From Heterostelium album PN500 (taxonomy: Eukaryota > Evosea > Eumycetozoa > Acytosteliales > Acytosteliaceae), in the NCBI RefSeq assembly GCF_000004825.1, contig NW_008805066.1, positions 620,001 through 684,000 of the forward strand: a DNA stretch of 64,000 nt, written 5' to 3'. The notes under the pieces are model-generated. The model was given only the letters and a program-made list of their open reading frames with translations. It did no database searches and was not told the origin of the DNA. Below are positions 23,918 through 34,222 of the stretch, piece after piece. The stretch's first letter is position 1; the number at the start of each line of letters is the position of its first letter. The position numbers and the translations under genes are program-made.

Positions 23918-25043
23918 ATGGCTGAAAAGAAGATCTCTGAAATCCTTTGGGAAAGACTCATCATCACTGAACAAAACATTGCATCGAACAACGGTGCACC
24001 TACCTCTGGTGTCAAATCAAAGTATCCAAAGAAAAAGAAATTCAGAAGCAATCGTGATTCTCTTGCTTTTAGAGAGGTAACTAATTTACTTTATTATAAA
24101 CAAACAAGCAAACAAATATTTGTTTATTAACATTTTTTTACTTGTCTTTTTTTTATTTTTTTTATTTACTTTATTCATTCAGTCTCCTGGTAAACCTGGA
24201 ACAAAGAGATACAATAGATATATGAACACCAAGTTCCTAAAGGATGGAGGTATTCTTAAAGATAGATTCGAAGCCGAAATGGATCACAATATATACGAGC
24301 GTAACGAGAAGCTCATCTACCAAGATCGTGAAATGAAATATGAGTGGGAGCCATACAGAGACATCTCCTACGATGTTCAAGTAGAAATGTTAAAGGATTG
24401 TTTGCCTTCTGAAAGTAAGATATCTATTATTAATAATATCATTGTTATCAAACAAACATTTATCTAAACTTTGTATTTTTCTCTGATTATTATTAACAAC
24501 AGAGGATAGAAAAGGTAAAAGATTCAGAGAGAATCCAAAGACATTACCAATCAATCAATCTTTCACTATGCTTCAAAAGAATATTCGTGATGCTTTCAAG
24601 AAGCCATTCATCCAACATAGTTCATTCATTGCCACTGCAGAGGACCAGATGATTCAGTTTATCTCGAATCCATACATTCAAACCACCGAGGTTGAACTGG
24701 AATCCTCACATCATCGTTTACTTTTACATGGAATTGGTTCATACTATTCTGTCTTGACAAAGAGTAAGTCTGATCACCTACACTTTTGATTTCATCAGTT
24801 GAAACAAACAAACAAACTTATTAACACTACTTTTTATTACCTTGACAACTAAAAGGTTACACTAATTCAAGTGGAAAGAGAATCACAATGATTCGTAAAC
24901 CAAAGCTGATGCCACCTATGCCAGCACAGACCATCAGTGACTACATCAGTGAAGAACACCACAAAAACAAAACACAGAGAATCAAAGTTTCCGCGCCACG
25001 ATCACGCTCAAATAGCTTCCAAGGTGTCAGAATTAGATGTTAG
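23918..25043 (+). CDS. R3H-domain protein with R3H-associated N-terminal region
   Basis: Four exons on the plus strand: 23918-24076, 24183-24414, 24503-24763 and 24856-25043; 279 residues. The second exon carries GTKRYNRYMNTKFL and a Glu/Tyr-rich stretch resembling the R3H-associated region of the R3HDM4 family. The R3H domain is in the third and fourth exons: EDQMIQFISNPYI, then ESSHHRLLLHGIGSYYSVL with the RxxxH core RLLLH. This is followed by ITMIRKPKLMPPMPAQTISDYI, the usual closing strand and proline segment. R3H domains bind single-stranded nucleic acids (family knowledge); the cellular role of this subfamily is not established to my knowledge. A short basic Ser/Arg tail ends NSFQGVRIRC. 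All splice phases agree. Confidence 0.85.
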
Positions 25044-26198
25044 CTTTCGGGGTGCACTTGCCTTGAACACTCTCATCATTCACTCACTCTCACCACCTTG
25101 TAACCATAATCTATTGGAAACAGGATCGTATCATACTTTTCCTCTTTCGCATAATGTATATTTTACAAATATAATAATTATATTTTTGCTTTTGTTTTGT
25201 TTCGATTGTAGTTAATGATGATTCAAAAATCAAATAACAACAAACACAACCAAACAAAAGTAATTATGTAATATTATTATAATACAACATTATTAAAAAC
25301 AACATAAACAATACAATGTTTAGCCTACATTGCTATTTGTGTTATATTGTTTTTTTAATTTTTTTTTTTTTTAATTTTTTTTTTTCTACCATTTTGTTTG
25401 GTTGGTGAATAGAATATCGAATGATATTTATTTGTCCATACCAATCATGGTATACTCTCATAAAGATTACCTTTAAATATAAAAGATTTCATAGTTTGGG
25501 CAATAACATATGTGTTGTTCAAATTATATAAATCAAAAAAGGTTTGAAATTTTTGAGATGAAATATTAATTACATCTTTAATAATAAAAAAGAAAGATAT
25601 ATTGTACAGAAAAAAAAAAAAAAAAAACTCTCAACAATCAATGTGTAGTGCTATTTGTTTGTTTGATGATGAACTACTTGTTTGTTTTATTTTTGCTGCT
25701 GCTACTAGGAGCAATTAATTAATATCAAAGCAATATTTTTTTATTGGGTTGGAACCAATGATAAAATGAGTTAAGGAATAGGTAGGTGGTGATGTTCATA
25801 ACAATTTTGGTATGTATAAAAAGAAAAATGTTCTTAATCATATAATTGTCATCATTTTTAGTTCAAAAAAATGTAGAAATCTTTTTTGCAAAGGGGTTAC
25901 TGTAAGAAAATGTTCGATACTAATATTTTATGTTGAAATTGTTATACGTATGTACACCCCACACAGTGTACTTGTCCATCAAAGTTAAAAAAAAAATTAA
26001 AAATAAAATAGAATGTGTATTTCCATCATTGTAAACAACCTATTTGATCAGACAGTTGATCATTTATAAATGAATATCAATTATATTAAACAATGAATGA
26101 TTAAATTAAAAATTTTGTTTGTGTTGATATTTAATAAATTAAATTACATATGATTAATCATAAAGCATTATCATAAAATTATTCTAAAAAAAAAAAAA
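25044..26198. other. Intergenic, AT-rich
   Basis: 1.15 kb between the R3H gene and the small secreted-protein gene. It holds T and A homopolymers and long AT stretches. The part just after the R3H stop (to about 25150) is less AT-rich and looks like a 3'-UTR. No gene or RNA is recognised. Confidence 0.5.
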
Positions 26199-26801
26199 AT
26201 GAATACCAAATTAGTTTCTATTTTTTTATTAGTTTTGTTAGTTTGTGAGATAAAGGTATTTAGTAAATTAAAAAATTATTTGCAATTTTTAAAAATCTAA
26301 TATTTCAAATATAAACATATTTGTAGGGTGAACTGTTGGAGATTCCTAAACTTCAAAGACTTTCACGTTCTTTAAAAGCTCTTAGAGCAGATTCGGAAGA
26401 CAAAAACGATCTGCTTTACAATGTTCTTAAAATAGACCGTAATACCGGACTTACTGTTTCAACGACTCAATTGACAATCAATATTTTTAATAAACTAGGA
26501 ACTTGGTTAGGAGGTGTATCTAATAGTCCATTGGGTAAGAAGAAGCTAAATCTTTTCAAAATTAATATACCATCTAACCATTTTCTTTTTAGTTCAAGAT
26601 TTTGTTAGTAATTTGGGTGATAGTTTGGGTGCATTGTTCACTCAATGGCTCCAAAAAGCAGTTGGAAACTCAAGATATCTACACATTACAAAGATCGCTC
26701 AGACTGAATTAATGATTGAGGATTTAACTCAAATAATGAATCATGAATTCGATAGATATATTAATTATCTTGATGCATATATTTATGAACAAACACATTA
26801 A
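26199..26801 (+). CDS. Small secreted protein, unknown
   Basis: Three exons on the plus strand, 26199-26255, 26327-26534 and 26593-26801, all in phase; 157 residues. Exon 1 encodes exactly a signal peptide, MNTKLVSIFLLVLLVCEIK, a frequent dictyostelid arrangement in which the secretory leader sits on its own exon. The mature part is largely helical with many Leu and Ile residues, has no cysteine framework, and includes GTWLGGVSNSPLG and LGDSLGALFTQWL. I do not recognise a family. The start is preceded by a long A run, normal for translation starts here. Confidence 0.75.
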
Positions 26802-27143
26802 ATTATCATTTATTGGAAAAAAAACAATATTAACAAAAAAAAACAAAACCAATTCCATCAAGAAATTAAATAAAATTTTTATTATTACAAAAACCATTGG
26901 ATTGGAATATAATTTGATAATAAAAATGATCTACTATCTAATAACCAAGTACTTTCTTCTAAACTTTTACCTATTTTGAAAAATAATATTATTTACTTTA
27001 TCTTATTACTTTATAGATTCATTCAGAGAAAAAATATAATGATGGTGATCAGAAACATATAAATATTGGAATTTTCTATACTTTTAATATTAACTTTCCA
27101 AGAGTTATAAAATAATAATAAGTTATAAATAATTAATTATAGA
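26802..27143. other. Intergenic, AT-rich
   Basis: 342 bases of A/T-rich sequence holding the 3' end of the small secreted gene and the promoter of the methyltransferase gene. Nothing else is visible. Confidence 0.5.
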
Positions 27144-28217
27144 ATGATTGAAACTCAAAGTAGAGGTAAAGAAACTCAAGGAGGACAAGTTGGTTCTGGA
27201 AAGGTTGATAGTGGTCCAGTTATGTTCTTAAGCCAGATTTGCGATGGATTGGAGAAATCACGTGCCATCTATACCGTCTGTGAATTGGATGTTGCCAACC
27301 AACTAGAAAACAAACCAGAGCCAGTTGACAAGTTAGCCAAAGAAATTGGCTGTTGTCCTGACTCTTTGTATCGTTTGATGCGTGCTCTCACTACCCTGGA
27401 GATCTTTAAAGAGACAGATGACCGTGTTTTCCAACATACCGAACTCTCTGAGAAGCTTCGTGATCAGCGATATCGTGACTTGGTTTTGTTGCATGGTGGC
27501 CCACTCTCTTTCAACAGTTGGAGAGACCTGACTTCGACCATTCGCAATGGAAAATCGGACTCCAACAAACTCTTTGGAAAGCCATCGGTATGGGAGTACT
27601 TCAAGGAGCATCGCGATGAAGAGAAAATCTACAACACCGCAATGACCACCTATACCAACTGCTTGGCATCCAATATCGTTGGAATTGGTGACTTTTCCAA
27701 GTGTGAGACCATCTGTGATATCGGAGGAGGACAAGGCGCATTCTTGACTCATATTCTCAAGTCCAACAAGAATATCAAGAATGCAATCAATTTCGAGCAG
27801 CACTGCACTGTCGAGTGCAATAAGCAAGGAGGTTGTCCAGAGCGTGACCAAAGAATCAAAGACCATCCAGGTGACTTCTTTACCGACAAGATTCCAGAGG
27901 CTGACATCTACATTATGAAATCGATTCTTCACAATTGGACTGACGATCAAGCTGTTAAGGTCCTCAAGAATGTCGCTAACTCAATGAAGCAAGGATCGAA
28001 GCTCTATGTGTATGACATTGTACTTGGCAACGAGAAAAATGAGCAACAAGGTGTCGGCGTATGGCTTGACATCAAGATGTTCCAATTGATGAATGGCAGA
28101 GAGAGAAGCCTCAAAGAGTTTGAAAAGATTGCAAGAGAAGCCGGTGTCAAGATTGGTAACGTTCAAAAGACTCCACAATCATTCAGCCCATCACTCATTG
28201 AGTTCCAAAAGGCTTAG
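27144..28217 (+). CDS. SAM-dependent O-methyltransferase (COMT-type, omt family)
   Basis: Intronless, 357 residues, the usual size for class II plant-type O-methyltransferases. Residues 30-100 form the winged-helix dimerisation part (VCELDVANQL, CCPDSLYRLMRAL). The SAM-binding loop DIGGGQG is at 192-198. The catalytic-base segment ILHNWTDDQ is at 261-269, with His263 the likely general base. The C-terminal RSLKEFEKIAREAG segment is also typical. Dictyostelids hold many such omt genes; one methylates the polyketide precursor of the DIF-1 signal (family knowledge). Which substrate this copy uses cannot be told from sequence. It has more G and C than the flanking DNA, as expected for a well-expressed conserved gene. 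Confidence 0.9.
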   Translation: MIETQSRGKETQGGQVGSGKVDSGPVMFLSQICDGLEKSRAIYTVCELDVANQLENKPEPVDKLAKEIGCCPDSLYRLMRALTTLEIFKETDDRVFQHTELSEKLRDQRYRDLVLLHGGPLSFNSWRDLTSTIRNGKSDSNKLFGKPSVWEYFKEHRDEEKIYNTAMTTYTNCLASNIVGIGDFSKCETICDIGGGQGAFLTHILKSNKNIKNAINFEQHCTVECNKQGGCPERDQRIKDHPGDFFTDKIPEADIYIMKSILHNWTDDQAVKVLKNVANSMKQGSKLYVYDIVLGNEKNEQQGVGVWLDIKMFQLMNGRERSLKEFEKIAREAGVKIGNVQKTPQSFSPSLIEFQKA

Positions 28218-28379
28218 TTCTAATCAAAAAGTCACTCTTAAAATATTTACAACTTTCATAATAATAAATAAACTATAGTTATTATTATCTTATTTCAATA
28301 ATAAATTATTATTCGAAAGAAATCTTGATCTTATTTTTACAAAATTTAAAACATTTTTTTTTTAAGAATTTTACGAGTA

Positions 28380-28930
28380 GTAGAACACTCAATGAAATAA
28401 TGACAATATGACCAAATGATTACCAAATACAGAAGTGCTCGACCCCCTACACTGTCCTCCAACTTAAGGAACTCATCTTGAATTCAATCAACTCCTAGAT
28501 GGTTGATTGGGAGAACATATTCATAGAATTTAAGATGACCAAGAGCAAGTGTAAGGCAAAATTGTAAGTCATTCAGAATGATGCAGTTGGAGGTACAGAG
28601 TAGAAGGCAGATCATTGATAACGGTCAAGTAAATATGAAACTGTTGCATGGTATTGGTTTTCATGATTAGCTCCAGCACATTCATTCATCAAGCACTCTG
28701 GATGAAGGGAGCTCTGCCCAAACAGTTATCTGGTGACACGCTACATCTTGTCGAATCATATCTACACTTAATTACAGCTCAAGTCAATGTACACACATTC
28801 GACTAACACAATATAAGCTCATTTACTACCTCCAGTTGCAACTCCACAATCAATGCAGCTTTTGGTGACCATACCAACAACACCACTACCAAATAAGTAA
28901 TAGGGTCCAATCTTAAAACATTGTCTGAGG
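28380..28930. pseudogene. Degraded coding remnant, family unknown
   Basis: The base composition is clearly less AT-rich than its surroundings, and open pieces resemble protein, for example IHQALWMKGALPKQLSGDT and HLITAQVNVHTF. No uninterrupted frame or recognisable domain remains. It may be an old host gene or mobile-element piece. Confidence 0.4.
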
Positions 28931-29009
28931 TATTCCTTTTGATTGAGTCATATTATGATCTTTTAATTTTGTTGTCAGTGGTAACAGAGTAAATGGCAAG
29001 TGTCCAATG

Positions 29010-29610
29010 TTGGCGGTAGAATATTGGAAATAAAATATATTTCACTTTGGTGAAATCATTTGGATAGTTGATTCTGGAATAAGTGCTATACTCTTTATTT
29101 CCATAAAATGATCGCTGAAAGTTTGTATATTTTTAATCAATAAAGAGTCTAAAAGCATAATTTCTTCACTTTGCCAACTAGATATTATGTAGTTAATGGC
29201 AACATCATCTAGCCAAAAAGATTCACCATATAACGATGCCGAAGCTTGTAGAATTCTTCTTAATGAATCATGTAAACTAGTAGCACCTCCAGTTTGCTGA
29301 TTGAGTTGCTGATTCTGTTGTTGGTTTAGTTGTTGATACTTTTGGTAATTGCTGCATTAATATCTCTTTTTGTCGGTTTGATATTTGAGTTCTAACCATA
29401 TCTGGATCTAAACTTGATTTAACTAAGGAACTGATTGCCTTTTTGTTGGATTTGGTATTACTTGTGTCTCTAGTTGTTTGTTTACCTTTTCCTTTAGTTT
29501 AACATGATCTTACAAAACCATTTGAGTTACTTTAGGCGATTTTCATTGCTTTCATCTGAGTTCTATATATTCATCTTCTTCTGCATCATCCAACTTTCTT
29601 TTATAAATGG
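29010..29610 (-). pseudogene. Degraded coding remnant on the minus strand, possibly mobile-element derived
   Basis: On the minus strand, pieces such as KKAISSLVKSSLDPDMVRT, a Gln/Asn-rich stretch, and SLHDSLRRILQASASLYGES with SFWLDDVAINYIISSWQS follow one another in the same orientation. This indicates one former protein of over 170 residues, now broken. I do not recognise the family with confidence; a retroelement ORF is possible. Confidence 0.4.
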
Positions 29611-30592
29611 TAGATAGGACAATAAATAAAGAAAACATTACTATGAGGATTATTAAATATAATAAATCAAAGCTCTTGACTTCTTTATCAGTCAAGTGAG
29701 ATTATAGTGATTTATTACTATTTGTACCTCTATATATAGTTTACAATCAAGACTGAAGTTAAAATAATGCGGCTGTTATAGTATGTAACAAATAGTAATT
29801 AATGTGTGTAGCATTACTCAATAAAATTAAAGTATAATTAATAAAACTAGTAATATTGTTATTAAAATTACTATTACTAATGTTATTTATCATTTTATCT
29901 GTTCAAATTATTTGTAATGTGAACAAAGTAACGTTCAAAATGAAATGAAAGGTGCGACGTTGCACCTTTTATCAGTTTCGAAAATTTTTTTTTTTTCAAA
30001 TTCTTCACCCATAGTGAGATGGGTCATATATAAATATAAATAAATATAATATTTAAATAATAAAAAAATATTCAAACAGAGAATTTAAAAAAAAATAAAC
30101 AAAATTTTGGCGGGTTGACTAAGGTTTATTTGCATCACTCAAACTTTGAAAATTTAAATTATGTTGCTTTTTTAAAGTATCATTAGAATAGCCTGGGCAA
30201 ATATCTGATTTTTTTTTATTATTATTTTGATCAAGCTGTTAAATAATTAATGGGGTGGGGTTTATTTCTTCGAAAATAAAACAAAGAAAAAATAGTGGAT
30301 GAGAGATCCGAAAACTCTCGGAGCTCTCACAGTCCTAAATAATAACACACATTAGTTAATTCAAAAAAAAAGGTCTGATTATAATTTTTTATTTAAAAAC
30401 CCCAAAATAGTTGGCATGATTTGGGTGTTCTGAGGGATTAATCACCAAAGATTAATTAACAGTTCACTTTACAAATTTAACAATTAATCCTTCTTATTAA
30501 AGAACCAAAAGATTTATTTTTTTATTATATATTACAAAACTCTATCTAGCAATTATTTTTTTTTTATCAAACAATTTTGTATTATTTTTATA

Positions 30593-31339
30593 ATGTCACA
30601 GGAAAGTAATTTTTTTTATTCTTTGGCAGTCATTAATATAGTATTGGTATTCACATTAATTGGTACTTTATCATGTGATTGGTATTATTATATCGCAAAT
30701 GGAACTTATGGAAATGATGAATATTTTTTTGATTTATACAGGGAAAAGGTATACATTCTTTGTTTTTATTTTTAGATCTTGTACTGATCTTTTTCAATTT
30801 TTACTTAGTATTTTAATGAAAATTACAGTAGAAAAGTTTATTATATAAATCTAAAAAAAGATACCGATAAATTCTTTGTTGGTATTGGAGTTGGTCAATA
30901 TGTTGGTCTTATATGTTATGTTATCAGTGTAGTATCCTTTGTTTTATCTTATAACAAGTACAATAAGAAGGCATTGAAAGTTAATAGAATATTCTCACTT
31001 CTGATGGCATTATTTGAAATATTCACTGTCTTTTTAGTTATATTTATTAATAGTATCACTAATTATAGTATTTGCAACTCCTGTAGAAAATTCATTGGAA
31101 AGGTAGGAAATGGTTATAGTGCATCTTGGGGACCAGGTGCAGGCTGGTTCTTTGGTCTTGCAACTATCTTACTATGCATTGCCAACAATGTTCTCGTCTA
31201 CCTTAGATTCAAAGAAATCCACAAAAACGAGCAATGTAACATCAATAGTGATGAAATTTCACTTATCAAAAACAACAAAGGAGCACAATTCCAACAACCA
31301 TATCAACCACAAAACCCCCAATCATACCAATTTCAATAG
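30593..31339 (+). CDS. Four-pass membrane protein, unknown family
   Basis: Two exons, 30593-30748 and 30809-31339, in phase; 228 residues. Hydrophobic segments lie near residues 8-27, 83-102, 119-139 and 167-187, with short loops. The first extracellular loop after TM1 holds CDWYYYI and a glycosylation-type NGTY. This layout (short N-terminus, large first loop, four TMs, cytosolic tail) resembles claudin/PMP22-like dictyostelid proteins, but no signature proves it. A Cys pair in the last loop (CNSCRK) may form a disulfide. The cytosolic tail is Gln/Pro/Tyr-rich with repeated QPYQPQNPQ-like units. Confidence 0.75.
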
Positions 31340-31836
31340 AAATCTCAATATGTTCTAATAAATAGGGTTACATCTAATCAATATTGAAACCAACCAAATC
31401 AAACTATTGGATAACAATAAACTCCAATTATATTGTGACAGCATTATGATTTATCCTCAATCGAAAGATGGTATAGTGTGTTAAGGGTGGATAACTAAAT
31501 TTTTTTTAAAACTTTTACTGCTGAGAAAATTTGATTTTAAAATAGCTAATTTTTAACCACTTCAATAAAATAAATTAAATGAAATAGTTCTTTAAGAAAT
31601 TTATTAATAAAGTCTATATTCTTGGTAACCAACTTGTTATTATAAAATATATAGAGTGTAGTAAATATTAAATTTAAATTAGGTTAAAAAAAATTAGCTT
31701 CAAAAACAATTAATAAGTGTATTTAAATCAATAAAATGAAAAATATAAATTTGAATAATAAACCAAAAAAATCAAAAACAATCAGATATAATTTAATCTA
31801 TTTTTTTTTTGATACCATATAATAAAAAGTTTAATC
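31340..31836. other. Intergenic, AT-rich
   Basis: 497 bases; 3' end of the four-pass protein and promoter of the tgr-like gene. Nothing beyond A/T runs is recognised. Confidence 0.5.
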
Positions 31837-33839
31837 ATGACTAAATACATTAGAATACAAGAGTTTTTAATATTATTTGTAATTTTATTTAATATTGGAA
31901 AAATTAAAGGTAAATAAAAATCAATCGATTTTTATAAATAATTTTGAAATATTAAAATTATTAATAATAAAATAATATATTTTAGGTCTCCATTTAAAAC
32001 CACTTGAATATGGACCAAATGGAGTGACTTTTAATTTGGGAAGTGGAGCATATAGGAATGGGAATTACTTTATGTTGGTCAGCAGTGCTGTAAAAAAAAA
32101 TTTGACAATACTCAACCCGACTACATCTTTTTTGAACTACACACCCGATATTATTAACAAAGTAGATACTTTTAAAGTATGTGAGACTGCAGATTGTAGA
32201 AATTTCAATGCATTAGCTTGGAATCCCGTATATATAGATAATATTTCTTCGACTCCAACTCAAGGAGGCATTACAGTAAAAGGTTTATCACTTGTTTCAT
32301 CTCCACCCGGAAGCTCACAGATTTGTTTTAATAAATACTGTGTTGATGAAAGTGATACTAATACTGCAGGAACAGAAATACATTTCAATATTGGTCAGAA
32401 CATTACCTCTTTAATCTCTGGTCAAAATATTCCAGTTTTTTTTTATGTAAGAGGAATTTCAACTGAATCTTTGTACCCCGCTATTTTTATTCAAAAAAAT
32501 TTTTCATTCCAAGGTAAGTGTTTTTAGTTTAGTATTTTAAGAAGAAAACAATCTAATTTAACAATAATTTCATATAGCACCAACAATCTCATCAGTTGTA
32601 TTTAATAGAGATGCTAATCAAATCACAATGACTGGAACCAATTTCGGTGTAAATGGAATTTCTTTGGCTATGATTTCTAATGGTGTTAATTTACAACCAA
32701 CCGATTTAGTTGATAATACTGTTATTATATCAAATGTGAATCCTCAAAACTATTCATTCTCTGGTGATTTCCAATATAATTTGAATGTTGGTTCTCCAAA
32801 TCCAAATTCAGCAACCTATACTCAACAACTATGTATGTATTCATTAAAAACATATCTTATATTATAATGATTTCTATTGAATAACTATTAATCATTCATA
32901 TTATTTTTGTTTAGATCCAGTTGTAACATCAGTAACCTCTACTTCATCAACTGGTGGAACAATCTCAATTTATGGATATAGATTGAATCTTTTCAAACCA
33001 AGTGTAACTATTTCACAGGTTTCCATCCTTGTTGGAGGTTATACATGTACAGTATTGACACTGAATGACCAAACAAATTCATTTATTGAATGTTCATTGC
33101 CAGCAATTCCAAGTGGTTCACAGAAATATAATTTATCAGTGGTTGTTAACATTAATGGAAAGCATTCCAATAGTGATATATTATTCTCTGTCGATCTTTC
33201 AAATATCCAAGAAGTATCACAAGATAACGGAAATACAATTATTATCGGTTCATCATTTGGTAATGATACAACATCAATAATATTACATTTCAATGGTAGT
33301 ACTCCAATGTCACCGATCTCAATTTCCGACTCGATGATAACATTTAAATTTCCAACAAACACACCATCTGGTATATACAATGGAAACACACTGACCAAAT
33401 TCAACACATCACCAACCTTTCCATTTAAGATAACAATACAACCATACATCACATCAATAACGTCACCACCAACACAAGGTGGAATTGTAACAATCAGTGG
33501 TCAATATATGACTTCCAACATCCAAGGAAATGAGAATATCACTGTGAATGTGTATGATCCAAAATCTAATCTTATCACTCAATGTTCAAATGCAACGAGA
33601 TTGAACAGTACCAGTGTGACCTGTATTGCACCAGAAGTGGAACATCTGCTTATTTGCAACTTCAATTGAATGGTATCAGTTCAACTGTAATGAGTGGATT
33701 GAGTATAGTCTACCAATCACCTATAATACTATCGACCACTTCAGAATCACCATACAATAGTGGAATGATAAGCATCTATCAAACTATTTGCAAAACTTAT
33801 TTATTTTTCTTAATTTTATTGTTATTATTATTTATTTGA
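31837..33839 (+). CDS. tgr-like cell-surface protein with IPT/TIG repeats, 3' end probably damaged
   Basis: Four exons, 31837-31909, 31986-32513, 32578-32832 and 32915 onward. Exon 1 encodes a signal peptide. The ectodomain has repeated IPT/TIG (E-set) motifs: TPTQGGITVKGLSL, ITMTGTNFGVNG, SSTGGTISIYGYRL, NTIIIGSSFGNDT and PPTQGGIVTISGQYM, with many N-glycosylation sites. This resembles the dictyostelid tgr family (transmembrane, IPT, E-set repeat), which includes the allorecognition receptors TgrB1/TgrC1. The frame of exon 4 stops at 33669 after CIAPE. The other frame continues with GTSAYLQLQLNGISS and ends at 33839 in a hydrophobic stretch FFLILLLLLFI, the expected membrane or GPI-anchor signal. 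The partial copy at 60.4-61.1 kb carries four more bases at this point and keeps the frame, so this copy has a short deletion or a base-call error near 33632-33640. Confidence 0.75.
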
Positions 33840-34222
33840 AATGTATTTAGAAATAATTTCTCTAGAATCAATTACAATTTTGAATAATTATAAAATGAAA
33901 TTAAATAAATCTTTTTTGAATAACTAAACTAAGTATCTCTTTTTTTCAAAGCTTTTTAATCACCGAATGAACCACCCCCAAAACTTAACCCAAAAGACAT
34001 GATCATTTTTTTGCTCATTGACGACAAAAAAAAAAAAACTTTAAAAAAAATTAAAAAAAAAAAAAATCTTTTACCTTTTTAAAAAAATTTAATCAATCAT
34101 CAAGAACTATCATATTTTGATATATATATATTTAATGTTTATTGTATAGGTTTGGTGTGATTATATAAATATATATATATATTAGTGATTGATAATAATA
34201 ATAATAATAAGATAGAAAAGAT
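33840..34222. other. Intergenic, AT-rich
   Basis: 383 bases of A and T runs between the tgr-like gene and MIOS. It should hold the MIOS promoter; an ATA run lies just before the ATG. Nothing else is seen. Confidence 0.5.

Larger units (their letters stand above)
28218..30592. other. Gene-poor stretch with degraded coding remnants
   Basis: 2.4 kb between the methyltransferase and the four-pass membrane protein. Two decayed coding stretches are listed separately. The rest (29620-30590) is AT-rich with two hairpins: an 8-bp stem at 29948-29969 and a stem of two 5-bp blocks at 30301-30328. Confidence 0.5.
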
